The notes beneath the pieces were generated by a model. It made no database searches, was not told the DNA's origin, and worked only from the letters and a program-made list of their open reading frames with translations. From Caenimonas sedimenti (GTDB taxonomy: Bacteria > Pseudomonadota > Gammaproteobacteria > Burkholderiales > Burkholderiaceae_C), in contig NZ_VOBQ01000016.1 in NCBI RefSeq assembly GCF_007833165.1, positions 1-64,000 on the forward strand: a DNA stretch of 64,000 bases, read 5' to 3'. Shown in pieces: positions 1-9,881 of the stretch. How positions within the stretch are numbered: the stretch's first letter is position 1; each line of letters begins with the position of its first letter. The position numbers and the translations under genes are program-made.

Positions 1-88
1 ACCTGAATCAGCGCCATGCGTCGTTACGGCCTCCTTGAGTGCGAAAGCACACGGCGTCGGCCGCGCCTAGCCTGGCGCTGATTCAGGT
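1..88. repeat. Perfect 16-bp inverted repeat, 56-nt loop
   Basis: Bases 1-16 (ACCTGAATCAGCGCCA) and bases 73-88 are exact reverse complements separated by 56 bases. The structure lies just past the 3' end of the leftward response-regulator gene. There is no T-run, so it does not look like a simple terminator. It could be a mobile-element end, a small palindromic element or a long RNA hairpin. The window edge hides whatever lies to its left. Function unknown. Confidence 0.6.
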
Positions 89-123
89 GCCGGCGCAGGC
101 CCGTTTCTCTGCCGCCCAGGCTC

Positions 124-513
124 CTAGTGCCCGCCGGCCGCACGGCGCAGGGCCGCGCAATAGTCGAGCAGGGCCTCGGTTTCCATCGATTTGTCGAACA
201 CGCCGTCGCTGCCCAGCGACTCGCAGCGCTTGCGGATGTCGGGACTGGCCGACCCGGTGAGCACCACCACCTTGCGCACGGGGTCCCGGTCGCGCAGGGC
301 CATCAGGACACCGAAGCCGCTGCCGCCGGGTTCCAGCACCAGGTCGACGATGGCGATGTCCCAGTGGTTGGCCGGGTCGCGCAGCCAGGCGACCGCGGCC
401 TTCTCGTTGGCGGCGCTGCCGGCCGTCTCGATGTTGCCGAGTTCGGCCAGCGCCTCGATCATGCTGTCCCGGATCTGCGGGTTGTCTTCCACCAGGAACG
501 CCTTCAACACCAA
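124..513 (-). CDS. Single-domain response regulator (CheY-like receiver)
   Basis: This 129-residue protein is a stand-alone receiver domain with no output domain. Visible family residues are the acidic pair E9-D10 near the N-terminus, the likely phospho-acceptor D57 in IVDLVL, T86 in VLTGSA and K108 in FDKS. By family knowledge it would be phosphorylated by a histidine kinase and signal through protein contacts rather than DNA binding. No kinase gene is next to it in the window, so its partner is unknown. It is the last leftward gene before the inverted repeat at the window edge. Confidence 0.88.
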   Translation of the reverse strand: MVLKAFLVEDNPQIRDSMIEALAELGNIETAGSAANEKAAVAWLRDPANHWDIAIVDLVLEPGGSGFGVLMALRDRDPVRKVVVLTGSASPDIRKRCESLGSDGVFDKSMETEALLDYCAALRRAAGGH

Positions 514-604
514 GTCTCCTACCCGTGCGGGGCCTGGTGATTTTGCACCGAAGCGCCGCCGCCCGGGGTGCGGCGGCGCGGCGCGGCGGGCGTGGTGTGG
601 CGAA

Positions 605-976
605 TTAGCCGACGTTCACCTGGATTCGGCGGGGCCGGGCTTCCTCCGCTTTTGGCAGGGTCAGGCGCAGGACGCCGTCGCGCAGCTGGGCCTCGATGCG
701 CGAGGCGTCGAGCTCGCGGCTCAGCGTGAACTGGCGGCGATAGGCGGCGAACTGGGCTTCGCCGTAGACCAGTTGCATGGCCTCGGGCGCCGCGCTCGCG
801 GCCGTCCCTTCGATGACGAGGCTGTCGCCGTCGACGCGCACCGCCAGCTGCTCGCGGGCGACGCCCGGCAGGTCAGCCAGCAGGGTGATGCTGTTCTCGT
901 CCTCGAACACGTCCACGGGCGGCACCACATGGGGTTGCGGCTCGGGCTGGGTGGATTGCTGCTGCTTGTCGTTCAT
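605..976 (-). CDS. Hsp20/alpha-crystallin small heat-shock protein
   Basis: This 123-residue protein has an alpha-crystallin domain from about residue 20 to the end, with the family pattern near the C-terminus (DGVLRLTLPKAEEARPR). Small heat-shock proteins form oligomers in the cytoplasm that hold unfolded proteins for refolding. It lies 10 bases downstream of a second Hsp20 gene at 987-1436, so the two are probably co-transcribed from the sigma32-type promoter at 1476-1504. The two are diverged paralogs rather than a recent duplication. Confidence 0.92.
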   Translation of the reverse strand: MNDKQQQSTQPEPQPHVVPPVDVFEDENSITLLADLPGVAREQLAVRVDGDSLVIEGTAASAAPEAMQLVYGEAQFAAYRRQFTLSRELDASRIEAQLRDGVLRLTLPKAEEARPRRIQVNVG

Positions 977-986
977 GACGTTCTCC

Positions 987-1436
987 TCAGTTCACGTCGA
1001 TGCGGCGCGGCTGCGACGACTCGCGCTTGGCCACGCTGATGCGAAGCACGCCGTCCCGGTATTTCGCGTCGACGCGCGCCGGATCGGCGTCCTCGGGCAG
1101 GCTCACGACACGGCGGAAGCGGCCGGTGAAGCGCTCGCGGGCATACACGCTGGTGCGCTCGCCTTCCGGGGGCAGGTCACTCTTGCGCTCGCCCGCCACG
1201 ATCAGCAGGCCCCGGTCCACGGTGATGTCGAGGCTTGCGGGGTCCAGTCCCGGTGCCAGGGCCATCACCTCGATGGAAGTCGGCGTGGTGCCCACATTCA
1301 GGCTGGGGAAGCCGCCGGCGGCGGCGGGCCGGATGCTGTTGCGTCCGCTGGCCGGGCGGAACACCTCGTCGAGCAGGCCCTGCATGCGCTGCAGGTCCGC
1401 GAACAGGCCCGCGGAGGGCTGGTAGATCCCGTTCAT
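987..1436 (-). CDS. Hsp20/alpha-crystallin small heat-shock protein
   Basis: This 149-residue protein has a longer N-terminal arm (about residues 1-45) followed by an alpha-crystallin domain containing the conserved GVLRISVAK stretch near its end. It is the first gene of a two-gene Hsp20 operon. The ATG at 1436 is preceded by AAAGGAG, a good ribosome-binding site. A heat-shock sigma-factor promoter about 40 bases upstream suggests induction by protein-folding stress. Two Hsp20 proteins in one operon often form mixed oligomers; that is inference here. Confidence 0.93.
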   Translation of the reverse strand: MNGIYQPSAGLFADLQRMQGLLDEVFRPASGRNSIRPAAAGGFPSLNVGTTPTSIEVMALAPGLDPASLDITVDRGLLIVAGERKSDLPPEGERTSVYARERFTGRFRRVVSLPEDADPARVDAKYRDGVLRISVAKRESSQPRRIDVN

Positions 1437-1475
1437 GGCTGGTCTCCTTTCTGGTCGGAACGGTGAGCGATTCCG

Positions 1476-1504
1476 AATTAGGGATCGTCTCCCGCCGTTT
1501 CAAG
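1476..1504 (-). promoter_or_regulatory. Putative sigma32 (RpoH) promoter of the hsp20 pair
   Basis: On the minus strand, CTTGAAA (1498-1504) is followed after 14 bases by CCCTAATT (1476-1483). These match the heat-shock sigma-factor -35 (CTTGAAA) and -10 (CCCCATNT) consensus at normal spacing. The location, about 40 bases before an Hsp20 start codon, fits the expected regulon. Confidence 0.72.
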
Positions 1505-1513
1505 GGCCCGCGT

Positions 1514-2260
1514 TCAACGCATCAGGAGAACCGGAACGGAGGACGCCAGCATCGCGATGCCCGAGAGGGTGAGCAGGCCCAGGACGACCTGCCGGAATGC
1601 CGCTTCGCTGATGCCGATGTACAGCCGGGCGCCGAGCAGCACCGGGATGAGCATCGCGGGCGCCACCACGGCGAAGAGCGGCAGCATGCTTGCGTCGACG
1701 ATGCCCGTGGCGAGGTAGCTGGCGAAGGTCACCACCTGCATGGCGAGGTTGAAGTTCTGGATGACGGCACGCTGCTCATCCTTTTGCCAGCCGCGCAGGG
1801 TGCACCACAGCGTCGGGACCACGCCGCTGAAGCCACCGAGGCCGCCCAGCACGCCACCGATGGCGCCGGCCGCACCGTCAGCCGCACGGCCGCCGTGCCG
1901 GATGCGCGGAAGCTTCGGGGCCAGGAACATCAGGGGGCACAGGATCACGAGCAGCGTGCCCAGGACCGCCTTGAACATCGGGATGTCGAGCTGGGGCAGC
2001 AGGTAGATGCCCAGCGGCAGGCCGGCCAGGCCGCCGAGAAGAAAGGGGGCGAGGCGTGGCAGGTCCCAGCCCCGGCGCACGGTGATGGCTGCGACGATCT
2101 GGCCGGTGAGGGAGCCGAAGACTGACAGCGCGGCGGCCAGGCGCGGCTCCAGCGTCCACGCCCACAAGGCCATCGCCGTGAGCCCGAAGCCGAAGCCCGA
2201 GAGGCCCTGGACGAAGCCGGCGAGCGCGGCGCCGGCGGCGACGAGGAGGATCAGTTCCAG
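1514..2260 (-). CDS. TSUP/TauE-SafE family membrane exporter, probable CTG start
   Basis: This is a polytopic inner-membrane protein of the sulfite exporter TauE/SafE (TSUP) family, about 248 residues with seven to eight hydrophobic segments. The only in-frame ATG (2173) would remove the first membrane helix and the family signature GFVQGLSGFGFG, both clearly encoded upstream of it. The open frame starts just after the gcvP stop, and that stretch has no ATG, GTG or TTG. A CTG at 2258-2260 is preceded by GGGGAG six bases earlier, so I chose it. The gene follows gcvP closely and in the same direction, so it may be co-transcribed with the glycine-cleavage operon. Substrate unknown; family members move small sulfur or carbon anions. 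Confidence 0.78.
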   Translation of the reverse strand: MELILLVAAGAALAGFVQGLSGFGFGLTAMALWAWTLEPRLAAALSVFGSLTGQIVAAITVRRGWDLPRLAPFLLGGLAGLPLGIYLLPQLDIPMFKAVLGTLLVILCPLMFLAPKLPRIRHGGRAADGAAGAIGGVLGGLGGFSGVVPTLWCTLRGWQKDEQRAVIQNFNLAMQVVTFASYLATGIVDASMLPLFAVVAPAMLIPVLLGARLYIGISEAAFRQVVLGLLTLSGIAMLASSVPVLLMR

Positions 2261-2296
2261 GCCGTGCTCCCCGCGGATGGGGAGCGGCCGGAACCT

Positions 2297-5188
<2,892 letters not shown>

Positions 5189-5195
5189 GGAGGAG

Positions 5196-5573
5196 TCAGG
5201 TGCTTTCTTTGAGGAATTTCTGGTAGTCGGGCTCGTCCATCAGCACGTCGAACTCGGCCATGTCCTTGATCAGGATCTTGAAGAACCAGCCATTGCCCAT
5301 CGGGTCGTTGTTGGCCAGGGACGGGTTCTCGCGCAGGTCCTCGTTGACTTCGGTCACTTCGCCCGCGATCGGCATGTAGATGTCGGCGGCGGCTTTCACC
5401 GATTCGACGACGCCGGCCACCTCGCCCTTGGCGAAGACCTTGCCGACTTCGGGCAGGTCGACGAAGACCACGTCGCCCAGCGCGTCCTGCGCATGCAGCG
5501 TGATGCCGACGACGGCGGCCTCGTGGTCTTCGAGCTGGATCCATTCATGGTCGTTGGTGTACTTGACGGTCAT
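5196..5573 (-). CDS. gcvH: Glycine cleavage system H protein
   Basis: This 125-residue lipoyl-domain protein shuttles the aminomethyl intermediate between the P, T and L proteins. The lipoylated lysine is K60 in the conserved ESVKAAAD motif, and the N-terminus (YTNDHEW) is standard for the family. It sits between gcvT and gcvP in the usual order for this operon. The L protein (dihydrolipoamide dehydrogenase) is not in the window and is normally shared with other complexes. Confidence 0.98.
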   Translation of the reverse strand: MTVKYTNDHEWIQLEDHEAAVVGITLHAQDALGDVVFVDLPEVGKVFAKGEVAGVVESVKAAADIYMPIAGEVTEVNEDLRENPSLANNDPMGNGWFFKILIKDMAEFDVLMDEPDYQKFLKEST

Positions 5574-5596
5574 GGTCTTCTCCTTTTGCGGGCGGC

Positions 5597-6769
5597 CTAG
5601 CCGCGGTGGTAGCGATTGGGGACGAATGGCATGGCGCTGACTTCCATCGGCACGGGCTTGCCGCGCACGATGGCTTGCACGCGTGTGCCCGGCGCCGCTT
5701 GCGCCGGTGGCACGTAGCCCATGGCGACAGGTTTGTCGATGCTCGGGCCCAGCAAGCCACTGGTGACTTCGCCGATGCGCGCGCCTTGCGGGTCTTGCAG
5801 TTCCGTGTGGTCGCGCACGGGCACGCGCTCCAGCGCGACCAGGCCCACGCGCTTGCGCGTGAGCGGCACCGTGCCGTCCAGTTGGCCGAGCACACGTGCC
5901 GCACCGGGGAACCCGCCCGCGCGTTCACCGCCGGTACGCCGCACCTTCTGCATGGCCCAGTTCAGGCCGGCTTCCACCGGGGTGGTGGTCGTGTCGATAT
6001 CGTTGCCGTAGAGGCAAAGCCCGGCTTCCAGGCGCAGCGAATTGCGTGCACCCAGGCCGATGGGTTTCACTTCGGGCTGCGCGAGCAGGGCGCGCGCCAA
6101 GGCCTCGGCCTGCGCGCCGGGCACAGAGATCTCGAAGCCGTCTTCGCCCGTGTAGCCGCTGCGGGTGATGTGCAGGTCCGCGCCTTGCCAGGCGAAGGGC
6201 GAGCCGGTCATGAACACCAGCTTCTCGACGCCGGGCACCACGCGCTGCAGCGCGTCCACCGCCTTCGGGCCCTGCAGGGCAAGGAGCCCATGGTCAGGCA
6301 TCGTGATGACCTGGCAACGTGCGCCGATCCTTTCCTGGATGTGCGCGATGTCGCCCACCTTGCACGCACCATTGACGATGACGAACAAGTCGCCGCCGCG
6401 GTTCACGAACATCAGGTCGTCGATGATCGTGCCTTCGTCGGTCAGCAGCAGGCCGTAGCGCTGCTTCCCCGGCGCGAGGCCGATCACGTCGACCGGCATC
6501 AATGTTTCGAGGGCGGCGGCGGCGTCGGGTCCCACCAGCCGCAACTGGCCCATGTGCGACACGTCGAACAGACCGGCGCAAGCGCGTGTGTGGTGATGCT
6601 CGGCCATCAGGCCGGTGGGGTATTGCACCGGCATCGAGTAGCCGGCGAAGGGGACCATGCGCGCACCCAGCTCGAGGTGCAAGGCATGCAAAGGGGTCTT
6701 CAGAAGCTCAACTGGCGAGTCGGACAACGGACGCTCCAAAGGGGCTGTGGGCCATGGTACTGCAACCAT
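5597..6769 (-). CDS. gcvT: Aminomethyltransferase, T protein
   Basis: This 390-residue glycine cleavage T protein moves the one-carbon unit from aminomethyl-GcvH to tetrahydrofolate and releases ammonia. Family features include TPLHALH, FDVSHMGQ and the folate-domain stretch GYTGEDGFEI. The frame stays open upstream to a GTG at 6808, but those 13 codons read through the conserved 3' part of the riboswitch (CTCTCAGG), so I rejected that start. The ATG at 6769 has CAGGGG six bases upstream. The first gcv gene is thus directly behind the aptamers. The N-terminal arm before TPLHALH is somewhat longer than usual. Confidence 0.97.
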   Translation of the reverse strand: MVAVPWPTAPLERPLSDSPVELLKTPLHALHLELGARMVPFAGYSMPVQYPTGLMAEHHHTRACAGLFDVSHMGQLRLVGPDAAAALETLMPVDVIGLAPGKQRYGLLLTDEGTIIDDLMFVNRGGDLFVIVNGACKVGDIAHIQERIGARCQVITMPDHGLLALQGPKAVDALQRVVPGVEKLVFMTGSPFAWQGADLHITRSGYTGEDGFEISVPGAQAEALARALLAQPEVKPIGLGARNSLRLEAGLCLYGNDIDTTTTPVEAGLNWAMQKVRRTGGERAGGFPGAARVLGQLDGTVPLTRKRVGLVALERVPVRDHTELQDPQGARIGEVTSGLLGPSIDKPVAMGYVPPAQAAPGTRVQAIVRGKPVPMEVSAMPFVPNRYHRG

Positions 6770-6782
6770 GGTCTGGCCCCTG

Positions 6783-6978
6783 CTGTCCGCTTTACCTGAG
6801 AGATTCACCCCTTGCGGGGTTTGCTCCTTCGGTGGAGAAATTGGAATCTGACCCCAATTTCCCTCTCTCCAGCAAGGTGACGCCCCGCGATGGAAGCGCT
6901 TGTCAGTCCTGGGTGCCTGAGCGTTCGGCTGGGGCCTGCGCCTTCGGCGGTTTCACGGGGAAACTCTCTCCTGACGGC
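6783..6978 (-). ncRNA. Tandem glycine riboswitch upstream of gcvT
   Basis: Two glycine aptamers are visible on the minus strand. Aptamer 1 (about 6901-6978) reads GGAGAGAG, then CCGCCGAAGGCGCAGG, then CGCTCAGGCACCCAGGACTGACA in pieces. Aptamer 2 (about 6783-6873) reads GGAGAGAGGG, then ACCGAAGGAGCAAA, then TCTCTCAGGTAAAGCGGACAG. These are the conserved cores of the family, and gcvTHP is its standard target, normally switched on by glycine. Aptamer 2 carries a 22-bp palindromic repeat as its P2 hairpin. The element starts only 14 bases after the stop of the TAXI gene, so its promoter must lie inside that gene or transcription must read through. Confidence 0.93.
6838..6859 (-). repeat. 22-bp palindromic repeat, copy 1 (in riboswitch aptamer 2)
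   Basis: On the minus strand this element has the core TTGGGGTCAGATTCCAA and is identical over 22 bases to 32293-32314 inside dnaE2. With flanking bases it folds into an 8-bp stem (GAAATTGG/CCAATTTC) that occupies the P2 position of the second glycine aptamer. P2 is variable in this RNA family, so aptamer function could be kept. The two window copies are in opposite orientation. Confidence 0.85.
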
Positions 6979-6992
6979 GGCGATTGTAACCA

Positions 6993-8288
6993 TCACCGCC
7001 CGCGCATCTTCAGCAGCCGCTCGCGCGCCGCGCCCAGGTGCTCGCGCAGCGTGTACCACCGGTCGGCGTAGCGGTCGGGCAGGTCGAGGCAGGCGACTTC
7101 CAGCTCGATCTGGTCCAGCCGCTGCAGCAGCGGCTTGAGGGTGATGGGGTTGTCGCTCACCGTGTCGAGTTCCTGCTCCAGGAACTTGAGTTCGCCGTAG
7201 TAGTGGGCGAGCACGGTGTTCACGCGCAGGCTGAACAGGCGCGGGATCCACATCAGCGCCAGCGCCGTGAGCACCAGGATCGGCAGCACGCCGAAGAGCA
7301 GGAGCTCGGCCAGTTGCGCCCACCAGTACGGCAGCACGGTCTCCAGCACGGGGCGGTCGCCGAGGGCGTACTGTCGCGCCACGGGGGAGAGCAGGAAGTC
7401 GGTCTGGAAGTCAGGAAACTCCGATTGCTGCTGCAGGAAGCTGGGCGTGCCATGGATTTCGGTGGCGGCGTCGAGCAGCGCCCGCTGAAGGGCAGGGTGC
7501 GCCGTCTCGCGCACGAGCAGGTGCGTGCCGGTGGACAACAGCGTCAAGTCGCGCGGCGGGACGTTGCCGCGCAGTTCGATGGCGCCTTGCGGCAACACGA
7601 AGGGACGCAGCCGCGGCTCGCGCGTGGCCAGGGCGTTGGCGCGGTCCAGGCCCACCATCGTGACGCCAGGCGAGCGCGTGAGCAGCCGCACGGTCGGGGC
7701 GTCGCTGCTGCCGATGGTGATCATGGCGTCGACCTGCTGTTCCAGCAGCGCGTTCGCCGCGGGCAGGCCCTGCAGTGGCACCCAGGTGACGTCACGCGCC
7801 AGGACCTGCGACTGCGCGAGCAGTTGTTCCGCGATGTCGCGCGCAGCGCTGCCCGGCGGCCCGGCCGCCACCTTGAGCCCGCGCAGCGACCCGAGTTGCA
7901 GCACGCCCGCGTGGTGCGTGAACACCCAGAGCGGCTGGCGCCCCACCAGCGCGAGGGCGGTGACCGGTGCTTCGGGCCCGCGCTCGGCCAGCAGCCCGTG
8001 CGCGAAGCCGGCCTGCGCGGCGTCCCGCGGGTTCGCCAGGCGCTGCAACGGTCCGAGAGCACCCGTCTCGGTGGTCAGCAGTTCCGCCGCGATGCCCAGC
8101 CGCTCGAGCTCGCTGCGGTAGCGCTCTCCGGCCTGCGCATAACCACCCTGGGGCACGCCCACCGCGATGGCCAGCGCGCGCGGCGGCAGGGTCAGCAGCG
8201 TGTTCGACAGAAGCCACACCGCGCATGCCGCCAACAGCAGCACGGGCAGGTAGAAGATGCCCCAGCGGCGCCGGTAGAGGAAGATCAC
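6993..8288 (-). CDS. TAXI-family TRAP solute-binding protein, membrane-anchored (second of pair)
   Basis: This protein of about 431 residues has an N-terminal hydrophobic segment right after FLYRRRWG, a TAXI-type periplasmic ligand domain, a second membrane segment near residue 340 (LLLFGVLPILVLTALALMW) and a C-terminal cytoplasmic tail of about 80 residues. The frame extends far upstream, but that part is only the other frame of the preceding gene. The GTG at 8288 overlaps the preceding stop as GTGA, indicating translational coupling. Usual TAXI proteins deliver ligands to DctM-type permeases; none is nearby. The two-helix architecture suggests a sensor or anchored receptor role, by inference. 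Confidence 0.8.
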   Translation of the reverse strand: MIFLYRRRWGIFYLPVLLLAACAVWLLSNTLLTLPPRALAIAVGVPQGGYAQAGERYRSELERLGIAAELLTTETGALGPLQRLANPRDAAQAGFAHGLLAERGPEAPVTALALVGRQPLWVFTHHAGVLQLGSLRGLKVAAGPPGSAARDIAEQLLAQSQVLARDVTWVPLQGLPAANALLEQQVDAMITIGSSDAPTVRLLTRSPGVTMVGLDRANALATREPRLRPFVLPQGAIELRGNVPPRDLTLLSTGTHLLVRETAHPALQRALLDAATEIHGTPSFLQQQSEFPDFQTDFLLSPVARQYALGDRPVLETVLPYWWAQLAELLLFGVLPILVLTALALMWIPRLFSLRVNTVLAHYYGELKFLEQELDTVSDNPITLKPLLQRLDQIELEVACLDLPDRYADRWYTLREHLGAARERLLKMRGR

Positions 8289-9601
8289 CGGCCCCTCCGC
8301 TTGAGCAGGCCGAGCTGCACGAGCCAGATGTGCTTGCGCAAGGTGAACCAGCGCGCCAGCAGGTCGTCGGGCGGGGTGAATGCCTTCATGCGCTCGTCGA
8401 TCTGGCGCAGGCGTGCGATGTGCCGCGATGCGTCGAGACCCGACACCGTGTCCTGTTCCAGGTCGTATTCGATGTACTTGAGCTCGCCGTACCAGCGGAC
8501 CAGCCGGCTGTCGATCAGCCAGCGCAGCCAGGCAGGGACCAGGCGCGCGAGCCACCAAGCCACCAGCGCGATCGGCAGGCAGATGACCAGCAGCCGCAGC
8601 GTGAACTGCGCCCACCAGAAGGGCAGTTGCCGCTCCAGCCACGGCAGGCCGCGCGCCAGCGTGCGCCTGGCTTCGGCCGATGCGGGGTATTCGATGCGGC
8701 GCAGCGAAGGAAACTCACCGGCCCGATGGAACAGGCCCGGCGGCTCGTGCACTTCGCGCGCCACGGAAGCCGCCAGCCGCTGCAGTGCCGGGTGCAGCTC
8801 GGCCTGCGCGAGCAGGCTGGCCGTCGAGACCAGCACGGTCGTGTCGCGCGCGGGCAGCCGGGCGACGGGGTCGATGGCGCCCGCCGGCAGCAGCCGTGCC
8901 TGCAGCGCGGGCATGCGCTCGATCAGGGCCGCGCCGCGGCTCAATTGCACGAGGTGCACGCCCGGCACCTGCAGGTAGGCCTTGACGAGCGGAGAACTTG
9001 CCGACATCACCAGCAGCACGGCGTCGAGCTTGCCCTGGCGCATGGCTTCGACCCCACCGGGCCCGGTGAGCTTCGAATCCGTCGCGAGGTCCGACGGCTG
9101 CAGCCGCACTTGCGCCAGCAGCGCAGTGGCCAGCTGCCGGGTGCCGCTGCCGTCGGGCCCGAGCGAAACACGAAGGCCCTGCAACTGCTGCAGCGAATCG
9201 AGCCCCGCCACGCGCGAGAAAATCCACAACGGCTCCACGTCCACACGGGCGATGGTCTGGACGCGGGAGCGCGCTTCCGCGCTGCCGGCGCTGCTGACGC
9301 CACCCTGCACGAAAGCCAGCTGCGCCTCCGGCGCCGCCTGGCCGCGCAGGCGCCGGAGGTTCTCTTCGGCGCCGCCGGACGACGCGATGCGCAGCATCAC
9401 GCCGTGCTCGGCGAAGCGCGCCGCGTAGCGCTGGGCATAGGCGTGGTAGACGCCTTCCGGCCCCCCGGAGCTGAGCGTGAGTTCGGTCGGCGGCATCGGC
9501 AGCACGGCCTGCCACAGCCACGCCATCGCCGCCACCGCCAGCACCGCGATGGGCAGGCGGATCAGGACCCACTTGCGCCGGTAGATGCGTGCCGCCGCCA
9601 A
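8285..9601 (-). CDS. TAXI-family TRAP solute-binding protein, membrane-anchored (first of pair)
   Basis: This 438-residue protein is a paralog of the next gene. It has an N-terminal helix after IYRRKWVLIR, a TAXI ligand domain starting at LTLSSGGPEGVYHAYA, a C-terminal membrane helix (near residues 345-370) and a tail that contains LRQIDERMKAF, like its neighbour. The start is TTG at 9601, chosen because GAGGAGGAG lies just upstream and no ATG or GTG fits. It probably heads the two-gene unit. The ligand is unknown; family members bind small organic acids or amino acids. Confidence 0.8.
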   Translation of the reverse strand: MAAARIYRRKWVLIRLPIAVLAVAAMAWLWQAVLPMPPTELTLSSGGPEGVYHAYAQRYAARFAEHGVMLRIASSGGAEENLRRLRGQAAPEAQLAFVQGGVSSAGSAEARSRVQTIARVDVEPLWIFSRVAGLDSLQQLQGLRVSLGPDGSGTRQLATALLAQVRLQPSDLATDSKLTGPGGVEAMRQGKLDAVLLVMSASSPLVKAYLQVPGVHLVQLSRGAALIERMPALQARLLPAGAIDPVARLPARDTTVLVSTASLLAQAELHPALQRLAASVAREVHEPPGLFHRAGEFPSLRRIEYPASAEARRTLARGLPWLERQLPFWWAQFTLRLLVICLPIALVAWWLARLVPAWLRWLIDSRLVRWYGELKYIEYDLEQDTVSGLDASRHIARLRQIDERMKAFTPPDDLLARWFTLRKHIWLVQLGLLKRRGR

Positions 9602-9881
9602 ATCGCTCCTCCTCGTCTCGCTTTCCTTATAGCGGAAATGCGTGGCAGGACGAAGGGGATTTGTCGGTGCCGGCGGCTTCAGGCAAACTCGCCGGCACCG
9701 ACGACGACCTCGTCGACCGACAAGGCGGCCGACAAGGCCGCGAGGAAATCGGCCAAGGCCGACGCCAAGATGGCCAAGGGCGACAAGTCCGCCGCGGGCA
9801 AGGCGACCGCCACCGCGACCAGCAACGTCCCTGAGAAGGCGGGCCCCTGGAGGCTCGACGCGTCTAGCCGTCCTGAGTCGC
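9602..9881. other. Intergenic stretch with a Lys/Ala-rich coding-like remnant
   Basis: This 280-base gap lies between two leftward genes. From about 9700 to 9850 the plus-strand frame encodes a Lys/Ala/Thr-rich run (for example KAADKAARKSAKADAKMAKG) with GC-rich third positions like real coding DNA. That frame has no convincing start or ribosome-binding site and runs on into the antisense of the next gene. It may be the eroded end of a low-complexity protein gene. The first 100 bases hold the ribosome-binding site of the TAXI gene and nothing else recognisable. Confidence 0.35.

Noticed and set aside
6770..6808. Upstream GTG start for gcvT giving 13 more residues
   Set aside because: Those codons are the conserved 3' strand of the second glycine aptamer; the ATG at 6769 has a ribosome-binding site and fits the family better.
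8289..8642. N-terminal extension of the second TAXI protein by 118 residues
   Set aside because: The extension is only an alternate frame of the preceding TAXI gene; the GTG at 8288 gives the right helix start and a GTGA overlap.
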